This document shows positions 35,206 through 42,651 of a DNA stretch of 64,000 nt, piece after piece. A program made the position numbers and the translations under genes. The DNA comes from CAYZMS01 sp964479625 (GTDB lineage Bacteria > Bacteroidota > Bacteroidia > Chitinophagales > Saprospiraceae). The notes under the pieces are model-generated. The model had not been told where the DNA came from. It did no database searches and saw only the letters and a program-made list of their open reading frames with translations. Location: the NCBI GenBank assembly GCA_964479625.1, contig CAYZMS010000007.1, positions 62,001-126,000 on the forward strand, written 5' to 3'. Numbering within the stretch: the stretch's first letter is position 1; each line of letters starts with the position of its first letter.

Positions 35206-35733
35206 ATGATTCGTAAAATCTCAACCCTCATGCTGGCTGGAGCGCTGGTTTTAACAACTGTCACAGCCTGTGCTCAGAATGACAAGGCCAATCGCCCCAG
35301 TCCCCCCGCTTCAGCGGAACAAACCACCGGAGACCTTAACATCAAGATCGATTACAGCAGTCCCGCCGTAAAAGAAAGGGAGATCTGGGGAGGTCTGGTC
35401 CCCTATGATAAGGTTTGGCGGACCGGTGCAAACGAGGCGACCACTTTCGAGGTTAATCAGGACGTAACCATTAACGGAGAAGCCCTGCCCGCCGGAAAAT
35501 ATGCCCTGTTTACCATTCCCGGAGAAGAGGAGTGGGCATTTTTGTTCAACAGCGTCTGGGATCAATGGGGGGCCTATCGCCGGGATGCAGAAAAAGATGT
35601 TTTAAAGGTCATGGCCAAGCCTCAAATGACCGAGGACATGCACGAACGCCTGGAGTTTAAAATCGAAGGCGAAGGCACTGTTACCCTGATGTGGGAGAAG
35701 CTAAAGGTCGGTTTCGAAGTAAAGGAACAATAG
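35206..35733 (+). CDS. DUF2911 family secreted protein
   Basis: The ATG at 35206 gives 'MIRKISTLMLAGALVLTTVTACAQ', a signal sequence in which 'TAC' could be a lipobox; the longer start at 35146 lacks support. The 175-residue product contains 'DYSSPAVKEREIWGGLVPYDKVWRTGANEAT', the hallmark of DUF2911, and 'GKYALFTIPGEEEW'. DUF2911 proteins are common in Bacteroidota, exported, and of unknown function. It is monocistronic, with a 140-bp leader after sua5 that has no clear regulatory element. Confidence 0.8.
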   Translation: MIRKISTLMLAGALVLTTVTACAQNDKANRPSPPASAEQTTGDLNIKIDYSSPAVKEREIWGGLVPYDKVWRTGANEATTFEVNQDVTINGEALPAGKYALFTIPGEEEWAFLFNSVWDQWGAYRRDAEKDVLKVMAKPQMTEDMHERLEFKIEGEGTVTLMWEKLKVGFEVKEQ

Positions 35734-36001
35734 CAAAAAGATTGGGGATCATGCAGGATCGCATGGAACCTACAAAAGGTTATTTGGGTTCCCGTCAAGC
35801 GCACCTGAATGGTAATGGTTTGGCGGGGGCTTTTCCCAATTTCCCTACACGGAAGTAAACCAATTTTGGAGTTAGCCCCTATTATTCAAGTGGAAACCAG
35901 ATCTGCTCAAAATACCTTTAGGGTTCGAACGTTCTTCCTTTTATCACCCCATTAAACGCCGGTAAATTTTCCGTAATTTTCAGCTATTAAAATTAAAAGC
36001 C

Positions 36002-36385
36002 ATGCGCCTTCGCCCTTCATTATCTTTTATTTTTTTCACCCTTTGCTGCTTGCTAGCCGCTTGCGCAGGGGAGGCTGAAACCGTCGATGAACGCCTTTAC
36101 GGACGGTGGGAGATCACAGAAGGCCTTCGAAACGGCCGTCCTGCCGAGTCCCTGTCTGAATTATTCTTCGAATTTGAGGAAACCGGCATCTTAAGAACGA
36201 ATTTATCAGGGGCTACCATCGAAGGGGAATATAAGCTGGATGATGATCGCATTCTGCAAAGAGAAGCCGAAATTGAAACAGAATACAAGGTGGTGAGCCT
36301 TACAGATTCCACCCTTGTTCTTACCACCAGGCTTCGAAATTTTAATTTCGAATTTCAAATGGTTAAAAGCCCCTCTTCCCAATAG
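36002..36385 (+). CDS. Small lipocalin-like lipoprotein
   Basis: This 127-residue protein has a lipobox 'LLAAC' (Cys21) after a hydrophobic signal. The mature part, with 'LYGRWEITEGLRNGRPAESL' and repeated beta strands ending 'LVLTTRLRNFNFEFQM', resembles the small lipocalin-like lipoproteins of Bacteroidota. It is probably anchored to a membrane facing the periplasm. No ligand can be proposed. A small membrane-protein gene follows after 74 bp on the same strand. Confidence 0.65.
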   Translation: MRLRPSLSFIFFTLCCLLAACAGEAETVDERLYGRWEITEGLRNGRPAESLSELFFEFEETGILRTNLSGATIEGEYKLDDDRILQREAEIETEYKVVSLTDSTLVLTTRLRNFNFEFQMVKSPSSQ

Positions 36386-36459
36386 CCGGCTTACAATGGC
36401 AGTTGGCCTTCAAAACTAAGCTATAAAGGGGCCCTAATCAGACACCTAAAACCAATTCC

Positions 36460-36735
36460 ATGGAGAAGTCCTGGCTACCGGAAATCTTTCTTGGGCAGGT
36501 TGCCCTTTACACCCTCCTTTGGCTAAGCACCCCTTATATTGCCAGTCTGCTGACCCTTATTTTGGGAGCCGTTAGCCTGGTCATTTTGCTCCTTTCCCTG
36601 ATCGTGGATTGGATAGAACCCAGCCGTATCGCTCCCTGGTACTATCGCTTTTTATTGCTTTCCTTTTTGGCCCCTCTACTTGTTGGCTTACTGTTCCTTT
36701 TTATTGATGGGCCGCCCCAATGGCTTGTGGAATAA
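36460..36735 (+). CDS. Small integral membrane protein of unknown function
   Basis: This 91-residue protein consists almost wholly of three hydrophobic segments (about 10-25, 27-49 and 62-83) separated by short polar turns ('DWIEPSRIAPWYYR'). No family is recognised. Coding is supported by the isolated ATG, the strongly biased hydrophobic content and the same direction and close spacing as the lipoprotein gene upstream. It converges with the caspase-like gene, 61 bp from its stop. Confidence 0.5.
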   Translation: MEKSWLPEIFLGQVALYTLLWLSTPYIASLLTLILGAVSLVILLLSLIVDWIEPSRIAPWYYRFLLLSFLAPLLVGLLFLFIDGPPQWLVE

Positions 36736-36796
36736 TACCAAGCGAGGTGGCATCTCCTGGTAAAGGAATACTTACCCAAAAGAAGGGGCCAAAGTC

Positions 36797-38962
36797 TTAA
36801 CGCTCCTGCCTTCTTAGTAAATACTTCATATTGACGGGGTAAGTAGTATATCCATCTGATACAGATTGGATCAGGATATGGAGATTGGTCCGGTCCAACT
36901 TCCGGATGCTTCCGTTATAATCCAATTTGATCGGGTTGCCGTAGGCATCGGAATAGGAATACCGAAGCGTAAAAGCTTTTCTAGAGTTATTGATATAGTA
37001 TTTTGCATTGGCATATCCAAAGCTGGACATTACCTGCACATTATTATTCGAACTAAAAGTGTAAATGGTATTCAACTCACCGGCTAGTCCCAGATTTTGC
37101 ATCATGGACTGCATATCACCGCTAATGGATTGCCCGTTATTTTCCAGGTCTACCACCTGCCAGACCCCCTGAATAAGCGTACCGTAGTCAGTACGAGCCG
37201 AATTAGTTGAATTTTCATCGATTACCCGCCTTTGTCGTTCCTCCTTAAGATCTGTAATGGTTAACTCATCCTTTGAGCTATTAATGGAAGGGGTATTCGA
37301 CAGGCGTTCGATAGATGGTTGGTTACCATTCCGTTCGTTGATGATAGCCCCAAGAATTAAAAGACCAATGAAAACTCCAAAGAGGGTGAAGAGTACGGTA
37401 AGAAAAACGGTCAACCCCTTTCGCTTTTTTTTCTTTTTTGGTTTTGGCTCAGGATGCTTTTTTTCCTGATGGGATGATTTGGTTGCTTCAGTAGTTTTTT
37501 CAGTATTCTGGTTGCCAGCAGGTCTTGCTGGCTTACCGTAAATGGTTTCTTCCATCAGCGGAGTTCCTGGGCCTCCGTCTAGTTTTTGGCGACAGACCTT
37601 GATCAAGTCATCCATCCGGGGGCTGTCGTCGATCTTACGGGCTTCATTAAAATATTGCAAGGCCAGTCGGTAATTACCCTGTTTCATGGCCCTTTTACCA
37701 TTTTCGAAATGCCCAAGAAACTGCATTCCACTAGTACACAGACTGATCTGTTCATCGATATAATCGTGGTCGGGGACAAAACCTTCCATGTAATATCGCA
37801 GGCTTTCCCGATAGCGGTCGAGTGCCTGATCCAATTGTTTATTACTAAAAAGGCCTTCCGCCTCTTGTATCAGACGTTGAAATCGTTCTTGAATATTGCG
37901 ACGCTCCTCTTCCTTTTCGCTGAGTTCTTCCAGAATACGCTGGCGTTCGTGTTGCTTTTCCCTCAGGGCATCCAAACGATCCCGGGCCTCGCCCATATAT
38001 TTTCCGTTGGGTGCGTATTTTTTAAGGTAAGTTTCATAGGCCAGGTCGTTATCCTTTAACAGGGTGCTTTTCCAAAATTGATCCTCTCCTAACTGCAAAA
38101 CAGCTTTTTGAGCAATTGCCGCAAACTTACCACTGGGAAAATAATCCAGGTAATTCTCGTAAGCCTCGACCGTGTTGGTAGCCTGTACGTTCTTCCAGAT
38201 GTCCGCCTCCAGCAATTTCAGATGAAAAACAAACTCTCCCCCCTCATCATCCGAGTTTTGAATACGCCCCTCTACCGGGGTTTGCTGGGCCTTACCCAAC
38301 ATGTATTCCTTGACATATTGAACCAGGGAAGTCGTATTTACTGACCGCTCTGTGTTGCGCTTCAGGTAAGTCAGGATACCAGCTGCAAAAGGGCTGTTCT
38401 CCCCTGCCCTGCCATCCGTTACTGTTTCCTGCCGGCCAGAGGCGATAATCCGGCGGGAGCGGAATTTTTCATCCATAATGGCGGCTCTTTTTCGAACCAC
38501 CAGCGTCCCGGAAAAACAGGAATCAACCACCAGCAAAGTGTGGTGCGCATCGATCGCATTGATCTTTTTTATAATATTCGAATTGGAAATAAAACGATCT
38601 TCCTTGTCCCGCTCGGCATTAACGGGCACCCAGTAACCCTCATCGAAATCTTCATCGTAGTGTCCATGACCGGAATAATACACCACCAGGTTATCTTCCG
38701 GGGTGATCTTGCGCTTTAGCTCCCTGATTTTTGCGTAGATATTGGCCTCGGTAGCCTGCTCATCGTAAAGGGTATGGATGTACTCGGGATCAAACTGGTA
38801 TTGGCGAGTGACCACTTCCAACAAGTCTTTGATATCCTTGACGGCATTGTTAAGAGGAGGCCAATGGGTGTAGTGATCGATACCTATAGCCAGAATGTAG
38901 TTAACCCCTTTGGGAGGTCTTTCAAAATTGGAGCGTTCGAAATCTATCCCTCTGGTTTCCAT
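36797..38962 (-). CDS. Membrane-anchored caspase-like protease (peptidase C14) with TPR and lipocalin-like domains
   Basis: This is a 721-residue protein. Residues 18-250 are a caspase/metacaspase domain with the catalytic pair His99 ('VVYYSGHGHYD') and Cys149 ('VVDSCFSGTL'). Residues 255-340 hold outer-membrane-assembly-like repeats ('AYENYLDYFPSGKFAAIA', 'AYETYLKKYAPNGKYMGEA'). Residues 365-460 are TPR-like helices, and 485-515 a Lys-rich linker. Residues 517-541 are one membrane span. The remaining 180 residues look like a lipocalin-type periplasmic domain ('GVWQVVDLENNGQSI'). The protease therefore faces the cytoplasm and a sensor-like domain faces out. It lies 54 bp downstream of fbp, so co-transcription is possible. 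Substrate and trigger are unknown. Confidence 0.8.
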   Translation of the reverse strand: METRGIDFERSNFERPPKGVNYILAIGIDHYTHWPPLNNAVKDIKDLLEVVTRQYQFDPEYIHTLYDEQATEANIYAKIRELKRKITPEDNLVVYYSGHGHYDEDFDEGYWVPVNAERDKEDRFISNSNIIKKINAIDAHHTLLVVDSCFSGTLVVRKRAAIMDEKFRSRRIIASGRQETVTDGRAGENSPFAAGILTYLKRNTERSVNTTSLVQYVKEYMLGKAQQTPVEGRIQNSDDEGGEFVFHLKLLEADIWKNVQATNTVEAYENYLDYFPSGKFAAIAQKAVLQLGEDQFWKSTLLKDNDLAYETYLKKYAPNGKYMGEARDRLDALREKQHERQRILEELSEKEEERRNIQERFQRLIQEAEGLFSNKQLDQALDRYRESLRYYMEGFVPDHDYIDEQISLCTSGMQFLGHFENGKRAMKQGNYRLALQYFNEARKIDDSPRMDDLIKVCRQKLDGGPGTPLMEETIYGKPARPAGNQNTEKTTEATKSSHQEKKHPEPKPKKKKKRKGLTVFLTVLFTLFGVFIGLLILGAIINERNGNQPSIERLSNTPSINSSKDELTITDLKEERQRRVIDENSTNSARTDYGTLIQGVWQVVDLENNGQSISGDMQSMMQNLGLAGELNTIYTFSSNNNVQVMSSFGYANAKYYINNSRKAFTLRYSYSDAYGNPIKLDYNGSIRKLDRTNLHILIQSVSDGYTTYPVNMKYLLRRQER

Positions 38963-39016
38963 GTCCTGAACAGTTTTGGGTTTACTCCTAAAGATATTCT
39001 TTTTTTAACGGAGCTC

Positions 39017-40036
39017 CTACCCTCCCCCGTTTAAATTAGGGCTGACGCTGTACCGTTGAACGAAATCCCTCATTTCATCTACCATTCCGGGCGAACCGAT
39101 GGCAATGGTAGCGCGTTTGTGGAGATGATCCACCGGCAACTCCAGGATGCGTTCCAGCTGGCAGGTTATAGCCTTTCCACCGGCTTGCTCCACAATGAAG
39201 GCAAGGGGGTTACATTCGTAAACCAGTCGGAGCTTTCCCTGAGGGTATTTTCGAGTATTTGGATAAAGGAAGATCCCTCCCTGAAAAAGAATTCGATGGA
39301 TATCAGAAACCATTGATCCAATATAGCGCAAGCGCAAATTCATATCGGAGCAGTGGTCGATATACCGGCGCATTTCCACATCGAACTTGAGGTAATACCC
39401 CTGATTGACAGAGTAGTAGTTCCCACGGTTTGGGATTTCAATATCGCGATGAGAAAGACAAAACTCTCCGATGGAAGGATCAAGGGTAAAGCCATTCACC
39501 CCGCTTCCGGTGGTGTAAACCAGTAGTGTTGAGGTACCGTACAAGACATACCCGGCAGCTACTAATTCCGTTCCCTTTTGCAGGAAATCAGCCTGGTGAA
39601 TAGGCCCTTTTGGATCACTCTTCCGGCGATAGATCCCGAAAATGGTCCCTACTGAGACATTTACGTCAATATTGGAAGAACCATCCAGCGGATCAAAAAC
39701 CACGATGTATTTGGAAGGTTTATCCTCCAGGGAAGGTATGGGAATGAAATCTTCATTCTCTTCGGAGGCAATACCCGCGCATTCTCCACTGTTTTTCAGG
39801 CATTCGATAAACTTATCGTTGGCGTAAAGGTCCAGTTTTTGAACTTCATCCCCTGTGGCGTTTTGAGTATCGGCTACCCCCAGAATATTGATCAAGCCGG
39901 CCTTATTGACCTCCCGGTTGACGATCTTAGCGGCAACACCGATATCCCGAAGGAGATTGGTTAGTTCTCCAGAGGCAAAGGGGAAATCCTTTTGCCGTCG
40001 AATGATGAATTCATCAAGTGTTACAATTCGGTTCAT
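39017..40036 (-). CDS. fbp: Fructose-1,6-bisphosphatase class 1
   Basis: This 339-residue protein carries the metal-binding motifs of class 1 FBPases: 'GIASEENEDF' (about 88-97) and 'FDPLDGSSNIDVNVSVGT' (114-131), and the substrate-site 'GKLRLVYECNPLAFIVEQAGG'. It removes the 1-phosphate of fructose-1,6-bisphosphate in gluconeogenesis, in the cytoplasm. The length and start ('MNRIVTLDEFIIRRQKDFPF') fit the family. The promoter should lie in the 187-bp gap shared with the divergent ABC exporter. A 6-bp dyad (40085-40099) in that gap could be an operator. Confidence 0.95.
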   Translation of the reverse strand: MNRIVTLDEFIIRRQKDFPFASGELTNLLRDIGVAAKIVNREVNKAGLINILGVADTQNATGDEVQKLDLYANDKFIECLKNSGECAGIASEENEDFIPIPSLEDKPSKYIVVFDPLDGSSNIDVNVSVGTIFGIYRRKSDPKGPIHQADFLQKGTELVAAGYVLYGTSTLLVYTTGSGVNGFTLDPSIGEFCLSHRDIEIPNRGNYYSVNQGYYLKFDVEMRRYIDHCSDMNLRLRYIGSMVSDIHRILFQGGIFLYPNTRKYPQGKLRLVYECNPLAFIVEQAGGKAITCQLERILELPVDHLHKRATIAIGSPGMVDEMRDFVQRYSVSPNLNGGG

Positions 40037-40084
40037 ATGGCTATAGCTGAAGTAGAAAGGTTTAACGGAAAGATACGCCTTTTA

Positions 40085-40099
40085 GAGAAAAATTCTCTT
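40085..40099. promoter_or_regulatory. Small dyad in the fbp / ABC exporter gap
   Basis: AGAGAA, a 3-bp spacer and TTCTCT form a perfect dyad 49 bp upstream of the fbp start. It could bind a repressor or form a small hairpin. There is nothing to show which, and a 6-bp dyad in AT-rich DNA may be chance. Confidence 0.25.
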
Positions 40100-40223
40100 T
40101 TAGCTAATTATTTCTTTTTGACTTTATTCTGTCTCTTTGCAACTAAACCTGCCTGAATATAGTTGTTAAAAAATTATCGTTTACACAAGTCGCCACCATT
40201 TCCAAAAAGCCTAACTTGCCTCC

Positions 40224-42014
40224 ATGAAGGAGTTGTTCGTTCTCAACCATCATTTCATCAAGTACCGCTGGCATTTTCTGGGAGGAATTCTGTTTGTTTC
40301 CCTTTCCAACTACTTTCGCGTTTTACAACCTCAAATGATCCGCGAGGCATTGGATCTTGTGGTGGAGAATATAGGGATCTATCAGTTGTATTCGGGTTCT
40401 GGTCTTCAGAAGGAATTTTTCAGCTACATTATAAAAAACCTCCTGTATTTCGGTGCGCTGGTCTTTTTACTGGCCATCTTTATGGGTGTCTTTATGTACT
40501 TCATGCGGCAAACCATTATCGTAATGTCCCGCCTGATCGAATACGATATGCGCAAAGAATTGTTTTGGCATTACGAAGCATTGGATCTTGCCTTCTACAA
40601 AAGAAATAATACCGGAGACTTAATGGCCAGGATCACGGAGGATGTCAACAAGGTTCGTATGTACCTTGGGCCAGCTGTGCTGTACGGTATTAACCTGCTC
40701 TCCCTCTTTATAATGGTGATCTCCAGCATGGTCAGTGTGAACCTACAGTTAACGCTGTATTGCCTGGCACCCTTACCCCTCCTATCCCTTTCGATCTACT
40801 ATGTCAGTAACCTTATCAACCAACGCAGTACCGAGCAACAGCAGCAACTGGCGGCATTGAACAGCAATGCTCAGGAGGTATATTCAGGAATACGGGTAGT
40901 GAAATCCTATGTTCAGGAGGAGGCAATGGTCAACTATTTTGCCAATGAAAGTGAAATTTACAAGACTAAAGCTCTGAGCCTGGCTCAGGTCAATGCCTTT
41001 TTTTTTCCGCTCATGCTGCTCTTGGTAGGGGCCAGCACCTTGCTGACCGTTTACATAGGCGGGCTACTGGTAGTGCGTGGTGTTATCACTCCAGGAAACA
41101 TAGCTGAATTTGTTATTTATGTAAATATGTTAACCTGGCCGGTGACGGCTATCGGATGGATCGCCTCCATCATACAACAGGCTTCAGCCAGTCAGCGACG
41201 GATCAATGAATTCCTGGACACCAAGCCCAGCATTTCCAACCCGGTGGAGGCGCCCAGGGCTTTAAAAGGAGCTGTAACCTTTGATCGGGTTTCCTTCACC
41301 TACCCGGACACAGGGATACAGGCACTTAGAAATGTGAGCTTCGAACTAAAACCAGGAGAAAAAATGGCGGTCATTGGCCGTACCGGCTCCGGGAAATCCA
41401 CCCTGGCTGACCTGATGGTTCGCATGTATGACGTTACTGAGGGAGCCATTCTCCTGGATGGTGAGGATATTCAGAAGCTGGACCTCGCCAACCTCAGACG
41501 CCGGGTGGGATATGTCCCGCAGGACGTATTCCTGTTTTCGGATACTATTGCCAACAATATTGCCTACGGAAAAAAGGACGCCAAGCGCGAGGAGATCGAA
41601 CGCTTCGCGCAATATGCCGCTGTCTACGATGACATACAGGGGCTTTCAGATGGTTTCGATACCATGGTCGGTGAACGAGGCGTAACGCTTTCCGGTGGCC
41701 AAAAACAACGCGTTTCTATTGCCCGTGCCCTGATCAAACAACCCGACATCATTATCCTTGACGATTCCCTTTCGGCAGTAGATACCAACACCGAAAATCA
41801 GATCGTCAGTTATTTCAACGAGTCGCTGGCCGACAAAACAGCCATCATTGTTACTCATCGCATCTACGCCTCTCTTCAATTCGATAAGATCATTGTCCTG
41901 GCCGACGGCACCGTAGCCGAAGAAGGCGTACATCAGGAACTTATTGAGCTGGGCGGTTATTATGCCGACCTGTTCGAACGGCAAAGTCTGGAGGAATCTT
42001 CTATTAGCGATTAA
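40224..42014 (+). CDS. ABC exporter, fused permease-ATPase (MdlA/MsbA-like)
   Basis: This 596-residue protein has six membrane spans within residues 15-320 and an ATPase domain with Walker A 'GRTGSGKST' (385-393), Q-loop 'VGYVPQDVFLFSDT', signature 'TLSGGQKQR' (488-496) and Walker B 'IIILDDSLSAVD' (509-520). The residue after the Walker B Asp is Asp, where most exporters have the catalytic Glu, as in MdlA-type half-transporters. It would form a homodimer or pair with another half-transporter, exporting lipids or drugs. No partner is next to it. It is divergent from fbp. Confidence 0.88.
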   Translation: MKELFVLNHHFIKYRWHFLGGILFVSLSNYFRVLQPQMIREALDLVVENIGIYQLYSGSGLQKEFFSYIIKNLLYFGALVFLLAIFMGVFMYFMRQTIIVMSRLIEYDMRKELFWHYEALDLAFYKRNNTGDLMARITEDVNKVRMYLGPAVLYGINLLSLFIMVISSMVSVNLQLTLYCLAPLPLLSLSIYYVSNLINQRSTEQQQQLAALNSNAQEVYSGIRVVKSYVQEEAMVNYFANESEIYKTKALSLAQVNAFFFPLMLLLVGASTLLTVYIGGLLVVRGVITPGNIAEFVIYVNMLTWPVTAIGWIASIIQQASASQRRINEFLDTKPSISNPVEAPRALKGAVTFDRVSFTYPDTGIQALRNVSFELKPGEKMAVIGRTGSGKSTLADLMVRMYDVTEGAILLDGEDIQKLDLANLRRRVGYVPQDVFLFSDTIANNIAYGKKDAKREEIERFAQYAAVYDDIQGLSDGFDTMVGERGVTLSGGQKQRVSIARALIKQPDIIILDDSLSAVDTNTENQIVSYFNESLADKTAIIVTHRIYASLQFDKIIVLADGTVAEEGVHQELIELGGYYADLFERQSLEESSISD

Positions 42015-42041
42015 GGACTCCGCAAAGATTTTTCCCATTTT

Positions 42042-42071
42042 TTTGAAATTATCTCCAAATATTTACTTTTG
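42042..42071 (+). promoter_or_regulatory. Bacteroidota-type promoter (TTTG, 18 bp, TACTTTTG)
   Basis: TTTG at 42042-42045 and TACTTTTG at 42064-42071 match the -33 (TTTG) and -7 (TAnnTTTG) elements used by the primary sigma factor of Bacteroidota, with near-ideal spacing. Transcription would begin near 42078, about 105 bp before the chosen DUF3276 start. This is the best promoter match I found in the window. Confidence 0.65.
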
Positions 42072-42182
42072 TAGGGTGTTTCAGTCATCTCTGGAGAATT
42101 GTTTGGTGAGTTAAGCTGATTTCTTGCCGACGCAGTGGGATGCCGGAACGGAACTACATTCAACAACCTAAACCGTGTAGTA

Positions 42183-42575
42183 GTGGATAACGAGAGAAAT
42201 TCAGGAAGATTCGAAAGTGTGTATTCCAAAAAAGTACGGGCCGGAAAGCGTAGAACCTACTTTTTTGACGTTCGCAAAACCAAAGGAGACGATTACTACC
42301 TCACCCTCACCGAAAGTACGCGTCGTTTTAATGATGACGGGTATGAGCGTCACAAAATCTTTCTGTACAAGGAGGATTTCAATCGATTCCTTGCCAATTT
42401 GGAGGATGTGGTCAATCACGTGAAAAATGAGCTCATGCCGGAATACGACTACGATGAATTTACCCGACGAAATGAGGAATACGAACGCCAGTTGAAAGAA
42501 GAGGAAACAGCTGCCAATCAAAATGGTACCGATCAATCTTCCAATCTGGAGTCAGAGGAAGATATCTCCTGGTAA
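42183..42575 (+). CDS. DUF3276 (PUR-alpha-like nucleic-acid-binding) protein
   Basis: The core 'SVYSKKVRAGKRRTYFFDVR' and 'LTLTESTRRFNDDGYERHKI' are the DUF3276 signature, a small PUR-domain protein conserved across Bacteroidota and thought to bind single-stranded nucleic acid. The GTG at 42183 gives 130 residues beginning '(M)DNERNSGRFESVYSKK', the expected short N-terminus. A GTG at 42135 would add 16 residues rich in Asn/Thr that look untranslated. The acidic C-terminal tail (about 95-130) is probably disordered. The gene has its own promoter and a bidirectional terminator downstream. Confidence 0.85.
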   Translation: MDNERNSGRFESVYSKKVRAGKRRTYFFDVRKTKGDDYYLTLTESTRRFNDDGYERHKIFLYKEDFNRFLANLEDVVNHVKNELMPEYDYDEFTRRNEEYERQLKEEETAANQNGTDQSSNLESEEDISW

Positions 42576-42599
42576 GCTCCTGCTCCTCTGCCCTATACT

Positions 42600-42643
42600 A
42601 CCTGCACTTATTGAGAGGGCATATTCCCCCAAAAAGTGCAGGT
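42600..42643. terminator. Bidirectional hairpin between convergent genes
   Basis: ACCTGCACTT (42600-42609) and its exact complement (42634-42643) form a 10-bp stem around a 24-nt loop that holds a small GGG/CCC pairing. It sits between the stops of the DUF3276 gene (+) and the VWA-like gene (-), so it could end both transcripts. The T-run is weak. Confidence 0.55.
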
Positions 42644-42651
42644 GTATTCTT

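Noticed and set aside
42135..42182. Extended N-terminus of the DUF3276 protein from a GTG
   Set aside because: The added residues do not resemble the family's short start, and a GTG at 42183 fits better.
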